DNA of 64,000 nt from Ichthyophonus hoferi (lineage: Eukaryota; Opisthokonta; Ichthyosporea; Ichthyophonida; Ichthyophonidae). The notes beneath the pieces were generated by a model. It was not told where the DNA came from. It saw only the letters and a list, made by a program, of their open reading frames with translations, and did no database searches. The stretch is taken from the NCBI GenBank assembly GCA_002751075.1, contig NAOQ01000165.1, forward strand, positions 58,297 through 122,296, in the 5' to 3' direction. Positions 48,462 through 60,135 of this stretch are shown here, piece by piece (position 1 is the stretch's first letter; each line of letters begins with the position of its first letter). The translations under genes and the position numbers were made by a program.

Positions 48462-48740
48462 TGTCTGGAGTTGTTCAAGAAGATGAAGTATATAAGCCAG
48501 ACACTTCCCTAGAAGGCCAACTGACTGAGTCTGGCGTTGCTTCTTCTAATAGTAACAATACATTATTCATATACACATAGTTACAATTAGATTACTGTTA
48601 CTACATATATAATGCATTGCCAGGTAAAAAACTAAAGGCTTCTATATCTTTATATCAGCAATGTGGGATTGGGGAGCAGTTAGGAAAAGCTTAACCTGCA
48701 GATCGCCTGACGACAATCACCAAATGGAACCCAGCAATGC
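48462..48740 (+). pseudogene. Family B ORFan, decayed copy B3 (opposite strand)
   Basis: Plus-strand copy starting MSGVVQEDEVYKPDTSLEGQ and keeping NSNNT, IYT, LDYCYYIYNALPGKK and KASISLYQQ of the open copy. Interrupted. Its inverted orientation relative to B1 makes a family B inverted pair around 47-48.7 kb. Confidence 0.55.
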
Positions 48741-48943
48741 AAGTTTTATTTTCGATAAATAATAATAATAATAATATATCCTATTTATCTACTTAGTCCC
48801 CTATTAAACGGACCTACTAACTTTTTTATTAGTGTTTGTTTTTTCCTTCTCTCAAACTCTTCCCTCCTCTCCTCTCCTCTCTCCATAAGCACCTGTCATT
48901 ATTATATATATTGATGTAGACATACTTCATTATTATTATTAAC

Positions 48944-50589
48944 TCATAAACCTTTACACTTTGATCGGAACACTATACTTATACGTTCACCACAAACATC
49001 ATCTACAGCATGTTCCCATATCAATCTAGCAGGCCCTCTTAGTAAATACAGTGACCTTGGATGCACTATTTGCGAATATTCTCTTCCTCCTTTTCTCAAC
49101 CGCAAGGTACAGTTACCTAGCAACGAGACTACAGCAATATCTTCCAGTTCATCATGGTCCCTATGGTAATCAAGTATAACTGTCTTATGTCTACTACCTA
49201 CATACTTCATAAACCCCTTTTCAGCATCAGAATTTTCATTATCTTTCTGGGGTGATTTTTGTTGTTGTAAATATTGTTGTTCTTGTCGTTGTTCCATGTT
49301 GTCCATTGCTATAACATTAACTTGTGCATAATCCAAAGAGGGGGGTTTAAACTGTCCTGGAAATTGATTCCGAATTTCCTGTGCTAGATCTGTCAAGAAT
49401 GATGGCATTTCCTCAACTATAAACCTTGTATTTCTACCATACCTCCCCTCTGAAATTCGTATAGGGGTGTCTGCACCTTTAGCACAATGCATGACTAACA
49501 TACATTGGGAGTCCCGGAGAGTATAGGGTGAAAACCCCAATCTTTTTCCTATAGCTTCATTATTTTCAGTGAGTTGAACTGGAAAAATCAATCTCTCACT
49601 AACCCGTCTAGGGTGTGCTACTGTGGTCTCCTTAGACCTAGATCCTTTTTGAATTTTCAAATGGCGGGGGGTCCTATGTATATTATCATCTGTAGTGGCG
49701 GGTACTTTGAGTCGATAGTGAAAATATTCAAGCATTGCATTCTCAAGAGAGCTCGTAATCCAGTTGGCAATATATGTAAACCCCACAGGGGCGTCTAATG
49801 GGGTAGGTTCAGTCTGGATTTTGGTTTGATTTCGCTGTCGACGCCGTTTGATGCAAATCTCAAGGGGGGCTGATAGACATTCATCTGATTAATGGTGTAT
49901 CATATTAATATGTATGTATATGTGCATGTGTGTGTATATAGAAAATAAATCATAAGTGCTATTCCATATAGTATATCACTCATATTCTTTATTTAGGAAG
50001 AGCCTCAAAATAATCCAACAGAAGAGTGAAATAAATAACCAAATATGGAAAGAGACATATCTACTTGAATATAATATAGTATAATATAATATAATATAAT
50101 ATAATACAAAATAACACAAAATAATACAATAAAACAATACACAATAATATAATATAATATATAATAATACAATACAGCTCAATATAATAAAATAAAATAT
50201 AATGTAATGCAAAACTATATAAAATAAGATAATATTATATAATATAAGATAATATAACACAAGAGAATAAAACATAACATAGCATAGTATAGCACAATAT
50301 AGTAGAATATAATATAACATAACACAGTTTAGTGTAATATAGCAAAATATAGCATACTATGTAACACTTGCACTCAAGCTTATATCTGCAAACAATATAC
50401 ACCATACCTATATACTATATACATATACTCTGCAATATACTCACTCTCACTCTCAACATTAGCATGTAGTCTTATTCTCTTGCTCTGTCTAGTACTAGGT
50501 GGTGCCATATCTACCTGCCCATCCACCCTCCATCGACTATTCCCTTTTGTATTATTATCATTTTCATCTGTGGTATTTTCCATTTCCAT
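48944..50589 (-). CDS. AlkB-like 2-oxoglutarate/Fe(II) dioxygenase
   Basis: Two exons, 50589-50445 and 49869-48944 (donor GTGAGT, acceptor TGTCTATCAG), phase 1, 356 aa. The N-terminal exon is acidic with a basic patch (STRQSKRIRL) that, with IKRRRQRNQTK after the junction, looks like a nuclear localisation signal. The C-terminal double-stranded beta-helix has the iron ligands H284-x-D286 in YHRDHDE and H335 in WEHAV. It has 2-oxoglutarate-binding R350 with R344 in GERISIVFRSK, and the strand PRSLYLLRGPARLIW that AlkB relatives have before the last His. Compared with usual AlkB proteins there is a Gln-rich insert (QRQEQQYLQQQKSPQ) between the YAQVNVI strand and the HxD. Substrate cannot be told; the family removes methyl groups from nucleic acids or proteins. 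I cannot assign a numbered ALKBH subgroup. Confidence 0.78.
50070..50345. repeat. Period-5 AATAT/ATAAT array in the AlkB-like gene intron
   Basis: About 270 bases of ATAAT/ACAAT/ATAGT pentamers filling the single intron of the dioxygenase gene. Confidence 0.85.
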
Positions 50590-53500
50590 GTTTTGATTTG
50601 CCTTTGGTACAGTTTGATTACAGAGATATAGAATATGTATATGTATATGTATGTATAATCAATGTAATAATAACTATATAGTAGTTATTTCAATTATTAT
50701 AGTGATCCCTTGAGTTGTTGAGGTAAATAAGTAAAATAAAGCAAAATAAAACTAAACAGTAGATATCCACCTAAAATAATATCTTAATTAAAGAGTCTTA
50801 TTATTTTTTGAAGACTTCAAACACTGCAATAAACACCCTACACCCAATAATATACTAGTTATAAATACTCCCGTACACTTCAAAAATACTATTAATATAG
50901 TGAAATAACTTGATTTAATCCATGTCTACTGCATAACAGAGAGAGAGAGGGAGAGAAAGGTATAATAATAGTAGAGTAGATTAACTGTTTATGCATATCT
51001 GCACAATATTCGAATTAAAAATTAAAATTACGTTTAAATTTTATAATATTTTATAATATTTTAACGTCTATTTTTAGATATAACGAGAAAATAATATGAG
51101 GTATTAGAATGGGTATTTTTATAAAAGACATTACACAATATTATATTATTTTTTATTGCCATAGATTATATATAGTAAAGTAGGATAGTGGTTTATCTAA
51201 GTTTTTTTAACTTAAGCAATTATATTTTATTATATATAGCTAAATTTAATTTTATATTTAATACCATAATTTAGTTCGGCAATTCCAATTATATATTTTA
51301 TTGAAGCGGTGCATTAGAGTGCAATCAGAAATTGTACAATTATAGTATATATAAAATATTTAACACTAACACTATTATACATATAAAAATAAAATAAAAT
51401 AAAATAATAAATGTAAATATAAATATAAATATAAATATATACAGTAATATAAATATATACATATGTATAGGTATACATATACATATATACATATATACAT
51501 ACATACGCTTAGGCATGTACGTGGTAACATTTACCCGCGTATTATATTGGTTAATAGTTAACCACTAAATATGTACTAGATTGATACACTCCTATTAGTT
51601 ATTAATTCCTTAAGATTTAGACAATTATTACTACCAAGGAAATAGTTTTGCATACTTTTAATTTTAAATAAATTTATGCATATATTTTTATGGTTAATAT
51701 TATTAAAAATAAAATTTTGGTTTTGTTTTATTGTAATTGTAAATAATTAAAAATAATTTCCTTGTATTGGCTAAGCTCATTTATATGAATACATTTTACA
51801 CTCTTGTGAATGCATTTTATACTCAGGAATTCCATTGGTTTGAGAAAGCATGATACTAAGCATATCATTAAACAGCAATAAAGTTTTAAAAATTATTGAA
51901 ATGAAATATCCTATATCAAGTTACACAACAAAGCCATTTCATTTGGGTTTTAAATAGTAGGTACGCAGGTTTTCTAGATAATTTTATTATTATTTAATTA
52001 ATAATATATAACAAACAAGCATTTTATATTTTATATTCCAATATTAATAAATTATTAATTAAGAAATCATTGTAACGGATTGCACATATTCCAAAATCTG
52101 CTTGCTATCATAATAAAAGTAAAGATTTGCGGATAATTCAATTTGCATTACGTTTTAATTGAGGAGTAATTATTATTTTATGGCAGCATAATGCATATTA
52201 TATAATTCTGGAGATACATATATATGTTTATTTTAAATCTTTGATATCATACCGCTACTCTGGCATGATAATGTATAATATATAATTTAGGAGATCATAT
52301 ATAGATTTATTTCAAGTAGTTTATATCATACTAGACTATATTATACTATATCTGACCATATCATACATAAATGAAATTTAATTACAATTTAATCATAACC
52401 CTTGGTAGGTAGCAATAATACCTGCCTAAAACTGAAGGGGATGTACTATAATATATTAACCAATAAAAATACTAGTTTAATTTTGTAAACATATGAAAAA
52501 AGTTCTCTTAATTGTTAATATTATGATTTAAGTTACAAATGGGCAATATCAGGGCTTGAAATTTGCTTTAGTACTGAAAATTAAACTCTAAAATTATCAT
52601 AGTTAGTCCACTATATTATTTATTTATTTATTTTAAAAAATAATCAATTCATTTTACTAATTGCAATAAGATAATTAACTTAATTATTTGTTTCCAAGAT
52701 GCTCCAGAAATCTAGCAGCTTTAAACGAAGCCGATGTACAACTTAACTACTTAGGTAAATTCATATATCACGTTTATGAACAAAAGCGCATGCCGCCCAG
52801 AACCACATAGACGTCCAGTAGGAATCGTTGATGATAACGTTGAAGTTGTACAACATTTAACTAATCTCACTACATACTTGATTAATTAATATGTAACACC
52901 AAATACGTAAAATTAGGAAGAGTATGAACGAGGAAAATTTGGTTCTTGCTCCCTACCCGCTAGGAATAGCACCACCTCTAGCCTAGGAGTTGGCCTTGTT
53001 TTTTAATTCAATAGCACTTATCCAATCATGAGCTTTTTATTAAGAGTAGGGTAAGAATGTTGACTTACTAATTATGCAACCGTCGTTAAGTTTATTTTAA
53101 CGAGGTTTTGTTTTCTACGTCCTTTTAAAAACCCAATTTTTTAGCCTTACTTTTGTTTAAAATAATACCATAATAAACAGTCTTACGTATTTTTGTTTTT
53201 CAATTTTAGCAATCCACACCTGGCACATACACACGTGAGAGAACATAACGCAATGCTTGGAATATGTGCTTCTTTTCAATACTAGTTCTCTATCTGTATT
53301 TCTCCAAATAGAATTTCTGATAGACTAAATTAGTACCTCCTTGTCTGTGGTTCTTTTGAGGTCAAACCACATGCGCTTGATGCCCAGTGTGCATAATGAA
53401 TAAATAATCATTTATAGTTACTTTAGCACTACAGATTATAAGATTGTTATAGTCAATTGGCCGCCTATTTATAAGTCCCAACATTATAACCAACCCAAAT

Positions 53501-53871
53501 AAAGATTATGTTCTTAAAATCTAAAGATATTGTTGCTTTATTTTACTTTACGTAGTATTTTAATAATATTTTGGCACAGCTTAAAAATTATTCCAAAACA
53601 TATTAACATAATCAAAAGATCGAGCTAGAACTAGATAAGCCATCAAAACCCCGGGGTCTGAATATGAAGAATTAAGAATTCAAGTTAATTTTAAAATTAC
53701 AAATTGGTTATTTCATTGGCCACCTCAGATTGTTGTATATATTTTAAGATAAACCAGTGCTGCTAAATAGGGCTTCAAGTTTAAAAAATAAATAATTTAC
53801 TATATAAATACCCAAAACACTTTTTTATGATTTATACTATAGAATTCATATTATAGTATTATATAGTCATT
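50590..53871. other. Divergent intergenic region between AlkB-like and acyltransferase genes
   Basis: About 3.3 kb with no supported gene. It includes (TAAATA)n at about 51413-51440 and a lone R1-end motif near 52066-52090. A stretch at 52700-52880 has a more coding-like texture on the plus strand but is interrupted and unrecognised. Confidence 0.5.
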
Positions 53872-56800
53872 ATGGTTGTTGCTATAGAGAGGAATACTTA
53901 TCGTCCTAGTATACTGGAGGTGGTATTGAAGGAGACGATTGATGCTTATCTAACTTTCTACCTTCGTACCTTCTTCTCTGACATTCAAATTCTAGGTACT
54001 GTTGTTTGTGTTTGTTTTATGGGAAGGGTGTATGTATGTTTTCATGATAGGTAGTATATACGTATTGTTGTATGATAGTATGTTTGATAGGATGTACATA
54101 TTTTGATATGTTGAATGTATAACAGTACGTATATAAGTATTTTCTATACTTCTCTTTGCTGCATAAAGAAGCATTAGGCAACATACATACACATAAATAC
54201 ACATTATGTCTACATACTTCTGCATTCTTTAACCCCAACACTATATACACATTATCTCCTATACTTCTACCATTAGGACATGAGAATGTTCCCTTATATG
54301 GACCCTGTATTGTGGTTGCTAACCACAACAACCAGTTTATGGATGCTGCCCTCTTAGGAGCTTCCATAGATGAGTGTGGGAGGCAGGTAGGCTATATGTA
54401 TATACTGTTTCTATTGTTAATTCAACCTGCTGCTTTTATATTTTAAGCTAACCTTTTAATTGTTGTTTCAAGTCTGCCTTGATTGGTAATCATACTACTA
54501 TACTATCAGAATACCTTTGTAGCTATACTATTTTGGCCCGGTTATTGGGTATCACTAACGAAATGTATTATAATATCATATATAATATAATATTACTGGG
54601 TTGATCGCTAATTATTTATTAAGTCAAAAAATTGTAACTATTCTACACATAATTACGTCAGAGAGCATAATTTGTCAAACCAGAAGGAGTTAAAATATAA
54701 ATTAAAATTTTAAAACCAAAAGCTTATAGCTTTAGGTATAATATATAATAGTATAAAAAGAATGAAAGATATAATGTAATTTAATACCACCTTTTTACTG
54801 GATCCAGATCACCGAGAGAGACATGATTTCTCACCCCTCACACACCACTATTTCTTTTCTTTGTTTCCCACACTATTCCTTCTATAGGCCCACTTATTAC
54901 TTTAGCTGTAATATAATAATATATAGAAACAATTTAATATATATATATTAAAAATATAATTTTTATAATTTACAACCACTTCTTTATTGGTGTATCTAGA
55001 TCACCGAGACAAACATGACTTCCTACCACTCATACACCGCCATTTCTTTATCTTCTCCATCTCCTGCGTCACCACAATCCACAGGCTCAATTTTTGATTG
55101 CACAAAAGTCATATGATAGACCTATGGTTGGGGCGATTGCTAAGGCGATACGCTCTATACCAATAGCAAGAGTGATTGATAATCTAAAACCAGGTATAGG
55201 CACAGTGAGTATCACAAAGGGGTCTACTACCTTATATGGCCAAGCCACATTGTTTACTAAGGACTTCGCACCGGGAGACTCTATTAAGGTGTGCATAGAG
55301 GGAGGGAGAGGGAGCTTTATGCATGTGTCTTATGTTGTGAGGATTCTTACTGCTATTCAATTCCGATTTTGTAATTGATTGGTTAATTTAATTATTTAAG
55401 ATTATTAATTAACCAATTAAAGTAGTATTTAATTGGTTTGTGGATAATTAGATGACAGTACCAAATTAATTAGGCCTATCATATTTGGCTAATAAAAACA
55501 ACATTTTGGTTTAAAATTTTAATTAGAAATTAACCTGTTTATATGTCATCTTATAAATTATAGTAAGAAATAATATAGTGCTAATTAATTAAATTCTGAT
55601 TAAATCCTAATTATGGATTTAGTTGTTGGGTAGTCGCTATTTTCCCTTCTCTAAAAAAGCTAAAAATACAAGTACCTGTAATTGAAGGGATTTTAGTTCA
55701 GCATTCCATAGTGTTCTCTGAACGAAATTCTTGCGATAAAGGAATACTGACTAATCAATGATTGTGTGAGGTGTATGTATAGCATCTACATTAATATATA
55801 TATATATACCTGCATTGAAGTGTATATACCCAATCACATGCCGTATATGCACCAGGCCGTATTTATATTTATATATATATATCTATACATCTAAAATATC
55901 ATATATACTATCACCCTATCATATCGTTACAGTATAGTATACTATATACAGTTATAAATACCTACCAATCAATTAGCATGTGAAAACAGAGGCGATATAT
56001 ATATATATATATCCAATGAGAATGAGTCTTGGGGGGGCAATGTGGATAATTCCCATTGGTTTACTTGTAACTAAGACTAGAACGAGAGTGCGATTGTATA
56101 GGTAGATATTTTAAGGAAAAGAGTGAGGAGGGGTAATAAATAGCGATTAAGTAGCCATTAAAATCTTAATTAAGGTTTAATTGATGGTTTAGTGAATTAT
56201 TATAGGAATATATCTATATCTGTAACCGACGTAGAGTAGTAGGTTAACTGCGATTATGATATAAGGATTACATTTCTTTTAATGACATCATACTTACTTT
56301 TCTTCTCCTTCTCTCCCCACCTTCCTCTCCTAGATAACCCATGATGTTTACCGAGTAATGCAAGTAAAGTCCGACACGGAGCTTGAGCTTGCAGATGTGA
56401 GTTTAGAGGATGCTACAGAGGTTACAGGGTGGAAGTTTGCTAAGAAGATAGTACAGAATACTATATACGAGAAGGTCCATGAATTGTTTAGGCATGGAGG
56501 GTGTCTAGCTGTATTCCCCGAGGGTAGGTAGGGGGGTCGGTAGTAGAATATATAGTAGAGTACTGTATAAAATAAGGTATAATATAATGTAGTATAGTAT
56601 AATATAAAATAGGGTATAATGTAATATAGTATAATACAATACAATACAATACAATGCAAAACATGACAATATAATACAGTAACCTACCCTACCTTACCCT
56701 ACAATATATTTATATCATCCACCCTATCCTTCTACCCCTTCACCTCTTCCCAATATAACATCAACCAATCCCAACGTACAGGTGGTTCCCATGACAACAC

Positions 56801-59800
56801 CAAAATGCTCCCTCTCAAGCCGGGTGTCGCTATTATGGCTTTAGGTGCTATGGCTAATGACTCTAAGCTGCATGTTCCTATAAGTATGTGTATTTTATAT
56901 GTAGTATAGTTTAGTATAGTATAGCTGACTGCCAATTATATTTTCTGCTTAAAGTTTTAAAGTTCTCATGGCCTTAACTATTACATATATAGGTATCTAT
57001 CTAGCACACCATATCTTGGTGTTAAAACTAACACCCTATTATATCACACCATTATAGTTCCCTGTGGTCTTAATTATTATGGCGATGGTCATAAATTCCG
57101 CTCACGAGTGGTTGTAACTTTTGGCCACCCAATAGACATGTACGTATGACGTAATACTTTCAATTTATCTTTCTCTTTTTTACTACAATTTCTTACTCTA
57201 TAAACCTATAATAGTAATAATAATAGTAGCAATAATAATGACAGTAGTAATAATAATATTTTTCACTCATTTTTACTCCTTTCTATGTATTCAATTCACA
57301 GCGAGGATTCTATCGTAGAACAGTACAAAGAAGGCAGTAGAGCTAATAAATTTGGAGCTACAGCTAAGGTAATGGAGAGGGTGCAAGGGGAGATGGAAAA
57401 CCTGCTGATAACCACCGCGTCCTACGAGGACTTGCTGATTATACATACCTTAAGGAGACTGTATTTACCTGTCACTAGGAGAATAACCCGGATGGAGTAC
57501 CACAATTTGAATAGGCATATGTCTAAGGTTGGTATGTGGTGTGTGTGTGTGTGTATGTGTGTGTAAGTATGTTTGGATGTATATATATATATATATGTGT
57601 ATATGCACGTATGTATGTATGTAGGTAGGTATGTATGTATATATGGGTTGTGGTATGGATATGAAGAGTAGATTGATCTAGATAGATAACTACACACATA
57701 TACATATACCTATAGCTAGCACGTCTTATCTATCTATTTATATCTACCAAACCAATTCCCTATATGTATATACTAATCTGTTTTGAAAATTCACTTTTAG
57801 CTTTTAGCTGCAAAGAGAGACAGCGAGGAAATGGTGGCCTTCTTTAATGAGCTACTAGAATATAGAGAGGATCTCAGGGATGAATGGCTGAGTGATAGGC
57901 AGATTGTCAGGTTTATCCAAGAGGTATGGTTGGCTGGAAGGACCATTATTTGTACATTAACGTTAATCTGTATAGGCAGGCCTTATACATGTCTATCTAA
58001 CTATAGATTCACTCCGTCTATTTTTATCCACAATATAAAAGAAGGTAATTGGCTACAATAATAGAATATGGCTATACCTAGCCCATCACTGTCTACTATT
58101 CTTTCATTCTCTTTCTGTTGCTAACATCGTGGTATATTATAACAATCCTTCTTCTCCCTTTCTCTCTCTCTCTCCCTACAGCAAAAACATCCCCGTCAAG
58201 AGACCCTGCTTGAACTAGTGGAGAGATGCGTCAAGTTAGTGTTTATGGCCTCGCTAGTAGCTCCTGGTGCTGTATTGGCTCTCCCAGCTGTGGTTGCAGT
58301 AAATCGCTACGCTTCTAAGAAAATGACTGAGGCTAAACTGGCGTCAGATGTAAAATTAAAGGGGTAAGGAGATAGGGTGGCTATATTTTATTCTATTGTA
58401 CTGTATTATATTGTCTTGTATTGTACTGTACTGTATGGTTTTTTTAGAGTACGAAATAGGCATCTGATATAAAGTTAAAGGGGGAAGATGATAAGATAGT
58501 GAAGGTGGCTATTGGTGGGTTATTTATAGATGCTAATATATAATATCTACCATGTTATATAATACTATATTACCCAACCATCTCACACTATTTCCCCGTG
58601 TTCCAATCAGATTCGATGTAGTAGCATCGTGGAAAGTGCTTACTATGATGGTTGTAAGCCCCAGTCTGATTATTTGTTATGCTTCTATATTTGGACTAAT
58701 CCTCTATTTCTATCTACACTGCTCTGTTATGGAGGTACGTAATTATGCCATCATTCACCTGGTGTCTTTCTCTTTCCCTCTCTCCCTCTCTCTACTTTAT
58801 TATAGTAATGTATTATATATTATATATTACTATATCCCACTGTTATGTAACTGTGTCTACGATTAATATGACCAATCAATTTTCTTTACTAACTCGTTTA
58901 CAATTTTATCTGTAATTGACGAATTAAATCTAGACCCTTCCTGCTCCAAGACAGATTGATTTATGATTTTTACTGGTTTTGGTTGAATAAAAGTCCCTTA
59001 AACATGATTTAGATATAGCACAGTTAATTAAGAACTAGTCGCTAATTGGTTAAATGAAATTAGATTAGATTAAATTCATTTATCAGAATGTACTGATTGG
59101 CTTGTCATTAATAATTATATTCACGACCATATTTAGCTAACCTCCTTTCCCTCCTCTCCCTCTCCCTCTCCCTCTCTCTACAGACTCTCGTGGGTATACT
59201 ATTCTTCATCATATTCGAAGCAGTGTATCTTATGTGGTGTATAAACGTAGTGGATGATATTGTACGAATGGCAAGGACTATACAGCCATTGTATTACCAG
59301 GTCAGAGGTACCAAGAAAGCAATCGATTGGTTGAAAAGGAGACAGGAATTAGCCACAAAAGGTAAAATATCTGATGTTATGATAGGTTAGAATAATATAG
59401 TATATATTGTAATGTAGTATAGGTTGATATAATATAATATACCATAGTATAGTATACTACAATCTCCTTCCACTTCCTCTACATTAATCATAGGCTAATC
59501 TATATTTCCTCTAACCAAATACTAGATCTGTACTATGTAGAGTATGCTCTCAAGACATACATAAGAGTGGTAGTATAGTATTCTATTTCTATGTATTGTG
59601 GTATGTAGTAATGTAATGTTGTTATGTGATTTTATAAAGTAGGTGGTATGGTATAGCCCAGCTTGCTCTTTTTTCTCTCTGTTTTTCTTTCCACTAACAC
59701 TTCCTATATCACCCTTACCCTCTCTCTATAGTGCGTGAGTTTGTAGAAACCAACGCAAAAGAGGTCTGGGGAGCAGAAACATTTAGCAGTATTCGTGTTA

Positions 59801-59826
59801 TCAAGTCGGAGGAATTTAAAGATTAA
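53872..59826 (+). CDS. SCT1/GPT2-type glycerol-3-phosphate/DHAP acyltransferase
   Basis: Twelve exons with consistent phases: 53872-53995, 54277-54386, 55085-55288, 56334-56523, 56782-56883, 57058-57139, 57302-57527, 57801-57923, 58182-58363, 58611-58734, 59184-59361, 59732-59826; 579 aa. It acylates glycerol-3-phosphate or DHAP at the ER, the first step of glycerolipid synthesis. PlsC motif I is ANHNNQFMD (H58, D64; the five-residue spacing is typical of the SCT1 type, against four in most). [14 protein letters not shown] and RSIPIARV follow (motif II region), then FPEGGSHDNT (F207-G210) and [14 protein letters not shown] (motif IV-like). [20 protein letters not shown] is the family's late signature. 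Three C-terminal membrane segments follow (about 405-427, 455-482 and 490-512), as in yeast Gat proteins but with a shorter tail. AATAAA lies 23 bases after the stop. Confidence 0.88.
54785..55090 (+). repeat. Tandem duplication of the exon-3 acceptor region
   Basis: About 54785-54915 and 54970-55095 are two diverged copies. Shared words are TAGATCACCGAGA (CAGATCACCGAGA), ACATGA, ACACC and CATTTCTT (CTATTTCTT), ending in an acceptor (TATAGGCCCA in copy 1, CACAGGCTCA in the real acceptor). Only the second leads into the open exon at 55085. Confidence 0.6.
56570..56665. repeat. Period-5 TATAG/TACAA array in acyltransferase intron 4
   Basis: Pentamer microsatellite just after the donor of exon 4. 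Confidence 0.8.
58448..58520 (+). repeat. Decayed copy of the exon-9 end
   Basis: GCATCTGATATAAAGTTAAA followed by GGGGGAAGATGATAAG and GGTGGCTAT repeats the real exon edge GCGTCAGATGTAAAATTAAA, GGGGTAAGGAGAT and GGTGGCTAT at 58341-58385. It lies about 100 bases downstream within the intron. The donor GT is not kept in the copy. Confidence 0.65.
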
Positions 59827-59848
59827 AGTACATTAAGCCACTTGAAAA

Positions 59849-59854
59849 AATAAA
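59849..59854 (+). terminator. Polyadenylation signal AATAAA
   Basis: Canonical hexamer 23 bases after the acyltransferase stop codon. The convergent TMEM177 gene ends 280 bases further on. Confidence 0.6.
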
Positions 59855-60135
59855 AGTACCTGATGGTTATAGCTGTGAGTGATATGGCTTTGTGCTCACC
59901 CAACAGATAGTCTATAATAAAAGGGGGGAGATTGTTAAATTTATATAATTAAAATTATAATTAATGATATACTTACTATACATAATATTAATATAAGACC
60001 TAATAGGATAGTGTATAATATAGATATGTATAGGATAAATCATATAGTATGAGATATTATGTTAGATTTTATTAGATTACACTATACTAGAATATAATAT
60101 AGTAGATACTACTATGTAATTTGTAATTCTAGTTT

